A stretch of DNA of 64,000 bases, taken from positions 496,001 through 560,000 of the forward strand of contig JACKMA010000002.1 of assembly GCA_024235635.1 (NCBI GenBank), read 5' to 3'. Shown here one piece after another: positions 28,685-37,105 of the stretch. Below the pieces are notes generated by a model, which saw only the letters and a program-made list of their open reading frames with translations, searched no databases and was not told where the DNA came from. Every line of letters begins with the position of its first letter. Position 1 is the first letter of the stretch. Both the position numbers and the translations under genes were made by a program. The DNA is from Zoogloeaceae bacterium (GTDB taxonomy: Bacteria; Pseudomonadota; Gammaproteobacteria; Burkholderiales; Rhodocyclaceae).

Positions 28685-28757
28685 CTCATCATCTCCTTTC
28701 GAAAAGTTTCATGTCGGCGCGGCGAGCTCGAAGCGCAGAGCACGACAGGCAACTCCT

Positions 28758-29801
28758 TCACGGAAAAACTATGCCTCTCCTACGCAGACGGTTGCTGCCA
28801 CCATGAAGACCTGCTGGTTCTCCGCAGCTCATGTAAATCGATATTCCAAGATAGCTATTGCTACCGTCGCTCGGTCCGCCGTGCTGCATCGTGTGTCCCA
28901 GCCTCAGATCCAGAGCCGGCATGCAATTACGTTGGCGACTCCAATCGCGCGCAAAAAGGCTAATGCTGAATTCCGCAGAAGAAGCCCTGTCATCGGCCTG
29001 CGGCCTGAAGTTGCGATCGTCATGCGTGTAGTCAAAGTTGTGCACGTGCCCGAGCCGAAGATTTAATGCACTGATAAAGTTTTGCTTGTTGAGTTTGAAA
29101 TATTTTCTTCCGAAAAGACTATCCACTACGACATACCAGCGCCGACGTTTGTAAGCGTCCTCGTCCGAATACAAGTAAGGTGTCAATCCGATTTCTCCAG
29201 ATACGCTGACGCCATCGGAAACGCCCCCCCCCCTGCCTATGCCGCCCCAGCCGCAGGCTCCAGGAAGTTCAAAATTTTCCATACGGCAATCGAAGCGCAG
29301 GGAAACGGTCGCGTCAACTTCCCAGCGTTCATCGAAATCTTCCCCGCTCAATCGCTTGGCAAACATCGACAACTTGAATGCTTGTACGTCAGCGCTGTAC
29401 GGATCATACATGCCAAAGTTGTTGTCCACATTGAATGGGAAATAGATGTTGACGCCGCCGAACAGGACACTCGGCCTGCTATCGTAGAATTCCGCTAGGC
29501 CACCACCCTCTACATCAAAAGCGAGCCGATTGTCGCATTTCTTCCTCGGAACATGAAATTCGACGGTCCTGTTGCAGCTTCTAAAATCGTCCTTGAAAAA
29601 GGAAAACACATCTGAGCGATGATAGACGAATAAGCGGGCGTTTTCCTCATCGTTTGATGCAGCGGAGTGCTCGAAGCTGATGCCGACTTCGCCCCGGTCG
29701 GTGTCCTGCAATCTGTGGTGGGTCTTACCGTCGGCTGCGTACGCATGCAGCCAACTTGCGATCAGTGCGCTGCCAAGAACGAGTGCAATAGCGCCTCTCA
29801 T
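28758..29801 (-). CDS. Predicted outer-membrane beta-barrel-type protein, unknown function
   Basis: This 347-residue protein has a signal peptide (IALVLGSALIASWLHAYA, cleaved before ADGKT). The rest alternates polar and hydrophobic residues as in beta-strands, with paired blocks such as SALNLRLGHVHNF and PALDLRLGHTMQH, each followed by an SxxxSI strand. No named family was recognised. ATG 29801 has AGGGAGAA upstream and lies 16 bp after the stop of the FecR-TPR-barrel gene, so the two are probably co-transcribed and may assemble together at the outer membrane. The C-terminus (RRRGIVFP) does not end in the usual aromatic residue, which weakens the barrel call. Confidence 0.6.
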   Translation of the reverse strand: MRGAIALVLGSALIASWLHAYAADGKTHHRLQDTDRGEVGISFEHSAASNDEENARLFVYHRSDVFSFFKDDFRSCNRTVEFHVPRKKCDNRLAFDVEGGGLAEFYDSRPSVLFGGVNIYFPFNVDNNFGMYDPYSADVQAFKLSMFAKRLSGEDFDERWEVDATVSLRFDCRMENFELPGACGWGGIGRGGGVSDGVSVSGEIGLTPYLYSDEDAYKRRRWYVVVDSLFGRKYFKLNKQNFISALNLRLGHVHNFDYTHDDRNFRPQADDRASSAEFSISLFARDWSRQRNCMPALDLRLGHTMQHGGPSDGSNSYLGISIYMSCGEPAGLHGGSNRLRRRGIVFP

Positions 29802-29817
29802 CAAAGTTCTCCCTAAT

Positions 29818-32800
29818 TCAGAATGACAGCACCGCGCGAACGAATACTGCGCGCTCCGGAGTGAAGCGTGGTGCAAACGGATCGGTGTCTTGGTAATTGA
29901 AACGTCTGTCGAGCGCGTTTTGGATGTCGAGCGATATCAGCGCATTGGCGCTTTGAAACCTCGCGCTCACGGACGCATTCAGAATCACGAACTCGCCGTT
30001 GCCCGAATAGGAAGACGGAACTACAGTCACAAACTCGCCGCGCTGCCGAATCCATACCGGTTCGAGCGACAGCGAAACGCCCGACGCCATGAAATGCCGG
30101 ATCATTGCGACCACGCGGTCGGTACGCGAGTCGATGATCCGCTCGCCACCGAAGGTGTTCGGGTTTCTGTCGAAGACCTCTCGCGTGTAGGTCACGCCAA
30201 CCGCGGTCTTCGGAGAAGCCAGCCAGTTGATGTAAGCAGTTATCGTTCGTTCGGCGATGTCATCGGTTAGCAACTCCGGCACATAACGGTCTATTTCAAG
30301 GGTGTCGAGTTCTCGTCGTACGATGGCAATGCCGCTTGCCAGGCGGTGTTTCGGAAGGGCGAAGTCGACACCGGCTGCGGTCGTCTTGGCAAGCGTTCCT
30401 TCCGGGTCGTCGTAGAACTGGTTGAAGCCGGCAATGGTTGTCGGTTCCAGGGTTTCGTCCGCCAACAGCGCTCGCTTTACCGTATCGAAGCGCGCCAGTC
30501 GCAAGGTCGCGGCCGTGTCGGAGGACAATGGTAGCGTCCAAGTCAGGCCGAGTTTTGGCGATACGCGTTCGCGCTTCAGTTCCGAACTGCCGAAGAATTC
30601 GTTCGCATCGAATGCCGCGACGCGCGTACGCAAATGCTCGAATGCAGTACCGCCCGTGATGCTGATTTTTCCAGGCAGCGAAAGGGCGGGCGCTTCCGAA
30701 CCGCCTGCGGTGGTGTAGTTAAACAGCGCGTAAGCGCTTTGTTGGCGGGTGTCCCAGTCCCAGGTTGCCAGGGGGATGTCTTCCCTGTCGAAGCGATCCC
30801 GCGTGAAATAGCTGCCGCCGAAGATGAGGTTGGCATTGCGGAAGCGACCGAGGAACTGCACTTCTGCCTGGTTCCCGGCTTCATCCGCAAACGATGAAAA
30901 GCTACCGTCGTCGGCGTCGATGTTCAGTGTGGCCGTTTCACGGCGGAAGAGTGCGATGGCGTCCCATGTCGGCGAAAAGACATGGTGACCGCCCAGGCGC
31001 CAGGACGACACCTGTTCTTTCTGGTCGTCGGTGGCGAAATAGTCGTCGGCGTCGAAACCCCAAAACGAATCGCCGTATTTTGACCTGAGGTTGCGATACT
31101 CGAGTTGCAGACTGGTGTCCGACGACAGGCGGTACTGGCCGAGCAGGTTCCAGTAGTCGTCATCCTGATAGTTCTTGGGGCGATAGCCATCGGTTTCACC
31201 ATGCAGCTGGGTGATCGCGAACGAAGCGGGCCCATTGGCCCAGGATGCGCGTACCTCCTCCTTGAAGGTCGCCTTGCTCCCCGACAGCACCGATGCGGTC
31301 ACCTTTCCGCCGTCGCGCTCGAACATACTGAAGTATTCGTTATGTCCTGGAGGCAATGCATGGGCCTTCCACTGGTCGTCCAGCCTGGAATCCGCGACTT
31401 GTGCACTCACGGGGTGCTCGATGCGGGGGGCGCGCATTCGCGCCTGCAACAGTTCGCTGACACGGGCGATGAAGTGGCGCGGTTCACGACTGTAGGAGTC
31501 GGTCAGCAGGCGATGGGCCGAGTAGTTTCCGGGGTCGCTACGAAGTGACGCTGCCGCCTCGAGACGGGCGAGTTGCTCGAAACCGAGCACCGCATAGGTA
31601 CGACCGAAATCGGCCGAACGCACCGCCGCATCGGAATCCAGCAATAGCTGCGATCGATAGACGGCGCGGTTGCCATTGAGCCGCTTCGATCGTTCGGTTG
31701 CAGACAAGGCGGCAATCGGGTCGTTGCCGGCACCCGCGACGAAGGCATCGTAAAGCCAAGGCGTGGGATCTTCCTGGTCCAGGGCCTTGGCGGTGTCGAG
31801 TTCCTTCTTCGCCAGTTCCAAACGGCCCTGTTCGAAATAACCCTTGCCCAGATAGCTGCGGTACAGCGACACCCGGGGATCGAGGGCGACTGCGATCTCG
31901 AGCTGGCGCACGCCGAGTTCGAGACGGTTCTCACGTATGTTCGCGAGGCCGAGCCCGAGGTAGGCGAGCGGTGACAGGTCGTCCGCACGACGGGCATTGC
32001 GAAAGCTCTGCAATGCTTGTTCGCTATCGAGGTCGACAAGTTGCGCGAAACCCCGGACGGCATGCGCCCGCGACAAGATCCGGTTGCGCGACGGGGCGTC
32101 TGCAGGTGCCCGCTCGGCTTCGCTCACGGCCATGTCGGCGAGATGCAGCGCAGCGGCCACGTTCGATTGCGCGAGCTGCAGCTCCGCTTGACGCGCGAGC
32201 AGCAGCGCCTTCGCATCGGCACCGGCGATGCGCACGGCATCTGTGGCCGCTTCCGTCGCAGCTTCGAGATCGAACGCCGACTGCAACACATAGGACATCG
32301 CAATCGGGGCGTTCGCGGATTGCCGACCGGGCGGCAGGGCCTTGTTGGCCACGAGCGCTGCGTCGGCGTACCGACGGGCGCTCTCGCGATCGTTGCCTTT
32401 CAGTTCGGTGACGGCGAGCAATGCAAGCGCATTCGGTCCTCGTGCGCCTCGTAGCATCTCCCGGGCCGTTGCCGTCCGGCTTTCCGTGAGCAGCCGAATA
32501 CCCGCCTGGGCGAGGCCGGCATCGGCAACGGCCGTGGGGTCTCTGCCGTACTGCGCTACGAGCGCATCGAATGTTGCCTGCGGCATGCAGCGGACATCAT
32601 CGGGATCGCTGACAGCCCCGGATCGATGGGCCGAATCCGCGCAGCTTCCGCCTTGGTAGAGTACCAGTGGCGGATAGTAGATCACCCAGTCGACCGCATC
32701 TTGTGGAGAGATCCGTAGTTCGGCGAAACGCGGTGGCTCGCCGGCAACGGCGATCACCATGTCTTTGACTTCACCGGGGTCTTTGTCGATCTTCGAATCA

Positions 32801-33468
32801 GGGGCGGCTCCGCGCGCGATAATGGTCGACGCTTGAACTTCGCTGGGGTCTGACGCACCGCTTTCAGAATCGCGGGGCAGGCTTGCCCAGACATCGCCTT
32901 GCTGCACCCAGAGTGCGGAGCAGCCTCGCTTGCCGGTGTCGTAGTAGTCGCAAGCGGAGTCATCTGTATAAAGTGCGAATTCGGTTCCCCGGACACCCGC
33001 AGTGAGATATGGGGTATCGACTTCCAATTCGGCTTCGCGTCCGCTGAAAAACTGAAACCAACCGTCGATCAGTTTCAGCACCCAATCGGCACGCTCTCTG
33101 CGAACCTGCATCTTGAGTGAAGAATCCGGACCCAGGTTGATGACCGGGGCCGGCTGAACGTCCAACTGCTGCGCGGCCCGTGTCAACTCCAGCGCGACCC
33201 GGCCATCGATGCCTGTGACCAAGTGGCTGTCGACATACAGGCAGGCATCAGCGTTGGCGAGATGTCGGCCACCTGAGCCACTGACGAGGTAGGCATCTCG
33301 GCTCGAGATGATCCTGCCGATCGGCTGCGTCGCAGACTCTTGCGGCGATGGAGGCGTGCAGTACGGATTTTCGTCAGCGGCTTGGCTCCGGCTCGGCAGC
33401 AGCGGAAGACACGCCAGCACGGCCATTGCGACCCTGCCCGCCGGCCAGCAGCATTTTCGTGACTCCAT
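29818..33468 (-). CDS. FecR domain-TPR-outer-membrane beta-barrel fusion protein
   Basis: This is the largest island gene (1216 residues). In order: signal peptide (about 1-30, ending SRSQA); a FecR-type domain (about 45-225) with the signature VDTPYLTAGVRGTEFAL; a linker; a helical TPR-like solenoid (about 325-700, e.g. YLGLGLANIRENRLELGVRQLEIA and YLGKGYFEQGRLELAKKELDTA, quoted in parts); and a C-terminal beta-barrel (about 740-1216) resembling TonB-dependent receptor barrels without a plug, ending in aromatic FVRAVLSF. AAAGGA precedes ATG 33468. TPR plus barrel recalls exopolysaccharide exporters such as BcsC; FecR domains relay or bind at the periplasm. It heads a three-gene operon with an OMP-like protein and a secreted protease. 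Role inferred: surface export or sensing. Confidence 0.78.
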   Translation of the reverse strand: MESRKCCWPAGRVAMAVLACLPLLPSRSQAADENPYCTPPSPQESATQPIGRIISSRDAYLVSGSGGRHLANADACLYVDSHLVTGIDGRVALELTRAAQQLDVQPAPVINLGPDSSLKMQVRRERADWVLKLIDGWFQFFSGREAELEVDTPYLTAGVRGTEFALYTDDSACDYYDTGKRGCSALWVQQGDVWASLPRDSESGASDPSEVQASTIIARGAAPDSKIDKDPGEVKDMVIAVAGEPPRFAELRISPQDAVDWVIYYPPLVLYQGGSCADSAHRSGAVSDPDDVRCMPQATFDALVAQYGRDPTAVADAGLAQAGIRLLTESRTATAREMLRGARGPNALALLAVTELKGNDRESARRYADAALVANKALPPGRQSANAPIAMSYVLQSAFDLEAATEAATDAVRIAGADAKALLLARQAELQLAQSNVAAALHLADMAVSEAERAPADAPSRNRILSRAHAVRGFAQLVDLDSEQALQSFRNARRADDLSPLAYLGLGLANIRENRLELGVRQLEIAVALDPRVSLYRSYLGKGYFEQGRLELAKKELDTAKALDQEDPTPWLYDAFVAGAGNDPIAALSATERSKRLNGNRAVYRSQLLLDSDAAVRSADFGRTYAVLGFEQLARLEAAASLRSDPGNYSAHRLLTDSYSREPRHFIARVSELLQARMRAPRIEHPVSAQVADSRLDDQWKAHALPPGHNEYFSMFERDGGKVTASVLSGSKATFKEEVRASWANGPASFAITQLHGETDGYRPKNYQDDDYWNLLGQYRLSSDTSLQLEYRNLRSKYGDSFWGFDADDYFATDDQKEQVSSWRLGGHHVFSPTWDAIALFRRETATLNIDADDGSFSSFADEAGNQAEVQFLGRFRNANLIFGGSYFTRDRFDREDIPLATWDWDTRQQSAYALFNYTTAGGSEAPALSLPGKISITGGTAFEHLRTRVAAFDANEFFGSSELKRERVSPKLGLTWTLPLSSDTAATLRLARFDTVKRALLADETLEPTTIAGFNQFYDDPEGTLAKTTAAGVDFALPKHRLASGIAIVRRELDTLEIDRYVPELLTDDIAERTITAYINWLASPKTAVGVTYTREVFDRNPNTFGGERIIDSRTDRVVAMIRHFMASGVSLSLEPVWIRQRGEFVTVVPSSYSGNGEFVILNASVSARFQSANALISLDIQNALDRRFNYQDTDPFAPRFTPERAVFVRAVLSF

Positions 33469-33744
33469 GCGAAATCCTTTGTTGCCTATTCTTGTTGTTC
33501 CCGGACCAGCAATCAATCCGGCGCTGCCGCCCGGGCCCGCATGATCTCTGCTGCTCAACCGAGCCTCTTGCAAGACTCGGAATCCGAAGCGGTCGGAGTT
33601 ACGCAGGTGCATGCAGCTGGCGTCAAGGTGCTGCGCCTTGTTTCGGCAATCGTCTCCGGCTACGTTGGCGGCGTGCTTGCCATTCCCGGTGCGAACGCCA
33701 TTCCGCAGCGTCTACCTCACGACTCTTGCACGCGAACTTCCGGG

Positions 33745-34296
33745 TCACCGTCTCAGCTGCATCTGTTGACCTGCCGAAAGGGTCATGAAGCCGAAATTGA
33801 CGAGCTCCATGATGTTCGCGCTGCCCTGCAAGATGATGTTTCGACCACCACTCAGGTGCCCGACCAGATCGCCACCCAGCTGTTGCTTGGTGAGGAGCGC
33901 CTCGGACGCTCGTTCGGGCAGACGCATTGGTGCAAATTCTTTGAAATCGTGCGAGAAGTTCGCCTCCGAGCGCCGCTTCTCGCCTAACGAGGTATCGCTC
34001 ACGCTTCGCAGCGCGCGAACGATCGTCGGCCGTTCGATCAGTCCGGCGGTGCTCCGCAGCCCCGGTGCCGCCTCGCCCACGGAAGCAGCTACTAACCAAG
34101 ACCGTGCGAGCGGCGGACGGCTCAAGCCCTGCCACGCCTTGAGCACGAGTGTCTCGACGCGCGCCCATATCAACGCGCAAATGACTCTCTCGAGCATCAG
34201 TGTCTTCACGACGATCTCGGTCCCAGATTTCGGGCTCAAGTCATGCTGGACCACATTCCAGCATTGCATCATCAGAGCGTGCCGGGTTGCGTTCAT
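33745..34296 (-). pseudogene. Remnant of an IS4/IS5-type transposase (N-terminal part)
   Basis: The frame reads WNVVQHDLSPKSGTE, then GLIERPTIVRALR, EANFSHDFKEFA, LPERASEALL and LGGDLVGHLS. These match in order the N-terminal region of a common transposase type (WNVIQHDLLP...; EATFSRAFAEFA; LPERVHEALI; LGDxLVGHISRD). Many substitutions and the absence of the downstream nuclease domain show decay. It lies upstream of the FecR operon on the same strand. The exact IS family could be fixed only by a database search. Confidence 0.65.
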
Positions 34297-35171
34297 GCCG
34301 AATAATTTATTTTACTGGCGTGAGAATCGGCATCATGCCAGAAACCGCCGCCGGTGTGCTAGATCGCAGGCTTCCGCATAGCATAGGTACCGTTATTCCA
34401 TACGATAGCTGACATCAAGCGATTCATCTAGGGCGCCTGCCGGACTCAGGGCGCATTGTTCCGAGAATGGTTGGATGACCTTGCCCACGAACGCATCTCA
34501 GTCATTCGCCCACACCACGCAGGCAACAGCTTTGGAACGCGCTTGCATGTTCATTCTGCGTAGCTACAGATCTGCGTCGAGTTGGGCCGCACGCTTCAGC
34601 CCTCTACCATCGACTTTGAGCGAATGTCGGGGTCGCTTCCGACCAACCAGTCACTGTCGCTTAGAACATTGACGTTTGGATCGACTCATGTCCTTGCGAT
34701 GTCGCTCGACGAAGTGCAGTGCGCGCATGACATTGAAGTCGTTGCGTCCGACGCTGGCGTGGCCTGGTCCACACCCTGCGGACAGAGCGGGCGTCATCAA
34801 CGTTCATCGGATCCAGCGACCGCTCGCCAGCGGGCTTCTGCGAGGTGTTTCGACCCGCTCGAACACTGCGAGCCTACCTCCGGTGGCGCGAAACACACCT
34901 CGCCCATCCAGCCGCACACGCTCAGCCCATGCAGAACGCCCCGATGTCATCTGCAGTGCGATATGGATTTTGCAGGGCTAACTGCCTAGACTAGTGGGGA
35001 ATGCGACTGCCGAGCACCATCGCCCACCTCGTCGAAGCATGACGTATTTGCGGAACTATTTTTTGCGTCGTGCGCATTGATTCGAAACTCACTTGGAGAC
35101 CACCGCCATACCTTGATGCGAACCATCGAATATTTGCCAATGGATATTTTTTGCAAACTTCCGAGGGAAGT
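34297..35171. other. 875-bp spacer upstream of the CRP-like gene, no gene supported
   Basis: Several overlapping open frames on both strands are too short or too compositionally odd to call, with no homology recognised. Given the transposase remnant next door, this is probably mobile-element debris plus the CRP-gene promoter. Confidence 0.5.
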
Positions 35172-35870
35172 ATGAAAAGGGTCTCTGCCGAAACATTGAA
35201 TGCCGTAGACGTGTTCAAGGATCTAGAGATTGACGAAAGGCGGGTCCTTGCTGAACAAGTTGTCGTGCGAACTTATGCCCGGAACAAACAGGTCGTTGCG
35301 CAGGACGACGATTCAAAAGATATCTATTTCGTGATCAGTGGCAAGGTCAGGGCAAGAGTATTCTCAGTCAGTGGTAAAGAAGTCGATTACCAGGATCTTG
35401 GGCCAGGGGAAATGTTCGGTGAACTGGCGGCGATAGACGGACAAGTGCGCTCGGCCTATGTCGATACGCTGGCGGAATCAACAATCGCATCAATGCCGTG
35501 CGAAGCGTTTTGGACGGCATTGATGGAGCACCCCAGTGTTGCCCGGCGGACGCTATTGCGGTTGTCCGGGCTGGTGCGGATGCATTGCGAGCGCATTTTC
35601 GAGTTCAGCACTTTCAGCGTGAATAACCGGATCCACGCTGAGCTGCTGCGCTTGGCGCGTGATGCGTCGACACGGCAATTCGACATAGAAGTCATCGACC
35701 CGCCTACTCATGCGGAGATCGCCAGCCGCGTTGCAACTCATCGCGAGGCTGTAACCCGCGAGCTCAAGCATCTGGAGGCTTTGGGCCTGATCGACTGGAG
35801 GCCACGGTGCCACGTCATCAGGGATGTCGGTGCGCTGCAAGCCTTGGTGGACGAGGTCAGAGGACATTGA
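35172..35870 (+). CDS. CRP/FNR-family transcription regulator
   Basis: The 232-residue regulator has an N-terminal cyclic-nucleotide-binding beta-roll (about 10-125) with the phosphate-binding cassette GEMFGELAAIDGQVRSAYV. This keeps the Gly-Glu-Leu and Arg-Ser-Ala residues that contact cAMP in CRP. A long dimer helix and a winged helix follow, with recognition helix THREAVTRELKHLEALGLI. No FNR-type cysteine cluster is seen. ATG 35172 has GAGGGAAG upstream; an in-frame ATG at 35070 lacks one. It is a natural effector for the cyclase at 24141, and the adjacent FecR operon is a natural target; both links are inference from proximity. Confidence 0.85.
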   Translation: MKRVSAETLNAVDVFKDLEIDERRVLAEQVVVRTYARNKQVVAQDDDSKDIYFVISGKVRARVFSVSGKEVDYQDLGPGEMFGELAAIDGQVRSAYVDTLAESTIASMPCEAFWTALMEHPSVARRTLLRLSGLVRMHCERIFEFSTFSVNNRIHAELLRLARDASTRQFDIEVIDPPTHAEIASRVATHREAVTRELKHLEALGLIDWRPRCHVIRDVGALQALVDEVRGH

Positions 35871-35879
35871 TCGACTCTG

Positions 35880-35900
35880 CGACGACAGAACCTGTCGTCG
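35880..35900 (+). terminator. Hairpin after the CRP-like gene
   Basis: CGACGACAG and CTGTCGTCG pair around a 3-nt loop 9 bp after the stop codon. There is no clean T-tract downstream. Confidence 0.45.
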
Positions 35901-36029
35901 GATTCTGTTGCGCACGTCTTTGGGATGCTATCAGGTGTGGCTTTTTGCATGCGACGTTTATCTCGGCAATTGATTTCAGAATGATTTGCTGATTGCCGTT
36001 CATTCCATTCGCTTGGGTCGCACATACCC

Positions 36030-36200
36030 CGATTTCTGAAGAAGGCGCGCACGATGTCAGACGATGTCTTCAGAAATTGCATTAAGCACAGCACCCGCCT
36101 CTTCCTTTGCTCGGGTCGCTTGATCACAGCCCGGCCGAGTTCGTGACTTTCAAGGTACGCCCAGACGTGCTCTACCCGATTCGCATCAGCGGAACAGGCG
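36030..36200 (-). pseudogene. Decayed IS630 transposase 3' fragment
   Basis: On the minus strand the DNA reads a degenerate form of the end of the IS630 transposase. FLKTSSDIVRAFF corresponds to SLQKTPAIVRAFF, and the segment TTGATCAC...CGCCCAGACGTG matches copies 1 and 2 closely. Frames are broken and the rest of the element is missing. It is an older third IS630 relative. Confidence 0.75.
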
Positions 36201-36575
36201 AGATGATGCTCCGAACGCGTGCGACGGAGTTCTTTCCGCTCCGGAAATACTGCTTGTTCTTAGACGGATCAACCTGACAGCTGCCCGCATTGGGGGCGAT
36301 CTTACGGTCACTGACTGAGTTGCTACTCGGGTACGCTTACTAGTCTTGTCTCAGGTGTGACCCGCATGACCAGAAAGTAGCAAGTAGAACGTCAGTCCGG
36401 CCCAAAACTCCCTTCGGCGCTTGTGCGTGGCTTCGCTATTGTTGGCCAAGCGCCCCACCCCGTTTCGGTCGGCTGATGTAGGGCGCTAATGTTTGTGGGA
36501 TTTGCCACAGCCTTTGCTTCGCAATCGAAGCATTCTTCCATTGCCTTAAGCGGTTCAAAAATTCGGAGCTAGGAA
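36201..36575. other. Spacer containing the left copy of a 70-bp direct repeat
   Basis: No gene is seen. Positions 36271-36340 form one copy of the imperfect repeat whose partner is at 38501-38570. Confidence 0.55.
36271..36340 (+). repeat. 70-bp imperfect direct repeat, left copy
   Basis: It aligns without gaps to 38501-38570 with about 16 mismatches in 70 (roughly 77% identity by eye). It begins with ACCTGACAGCTGCCC and ends GGGTAC..TAC. The two copies bracket the AT-rich genes at 36576 and 37106. Confidence 0.8.
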
Positions 36576-36800
36576 ATGTCGACAATTACCGAGTCAGATG
36601 TCAAAGCGATTGACGACACGCTTGGTCAAGAATTGCAGAGAGCGATCGAGAAGGCTGGTTTGGCCGGCAATCAAATTGAGAGGATTGAGCTTCAACCTAA
36701 GGCCGACAGGAACGTGATGGGTTTTTTCCCGGAATGCAAGCTGTTTTGCATGGTTGGCGGCTTCTCGCCAAAGGTAGGTCGTGTGGTTGGTTCTGCATAG
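36576..36800 (+). CDS. Small hypothetical protein (74 aa)
   Basis: A short frame starts at ATG 36576 behind GGAGCTAGGAA. The product MSTITESDVKAIDDTLGQEL continues with an amphipathic helix and a short hydrophobic patch around CKLFCMVGGFSP. There is no signal peptide and no family I recognise. Its low GC matches the next gene and not the core genome. It is probably a real gene because of the ribosome binding site and sensible composition, but this is uncertain. Confidence 0.5.
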   Translation: MSTITESDVKAIDDTLGQELQRAIEKAGLAGNQIERIELQPKADRNVMGFFPECKLFCMVGGFSPKVGRVVGSA

Positions 36801-37105
36801 CAACTAATGGGTGGATCAACTTGGCTCCGAGCAGCGCTGGTGGGAGGTTCGCTTGTGACCAGATCGGGTAGCCGTGAACCGCAAAGTAAACGGGGCATTG
36901 CGGCCAACGTCTAACTAACTCGCGCGATATTTAAATAGATCGAAACACTATCAAGGAGGTCAAGCCGTTCGCAAGCTCGCTCGGACGCTCAGCTCTCAGT
37001 ACTTCCTTGAGCACTGCAGGCCATTGCTGCCCGAGCTTCCGCTTTATTCTGAGCACCGCTTACCTGGTCGCCGGGGCGACAACTGTATCAAAGGAGAAGA
37101 CACAA
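36801..37105. other. 305-bp spacer before the secreted orphan gene
   Basis: AT-rich, with no gene; it ends in an AAGGAGAAG ribosome binding site for the gene at 37106. A GTCTAAC heptamer near 36908 resembles an integron core site, but no partner site was found. Confidence 0.5.

Noticed and set aside
36900..37000. GTCTAAC heptamer resembling an integron attC core site near the orphan gene
   Set aside because: No matching GTTRRRY partner within about 150 bp and no foldable arms were found; no integrase is present.
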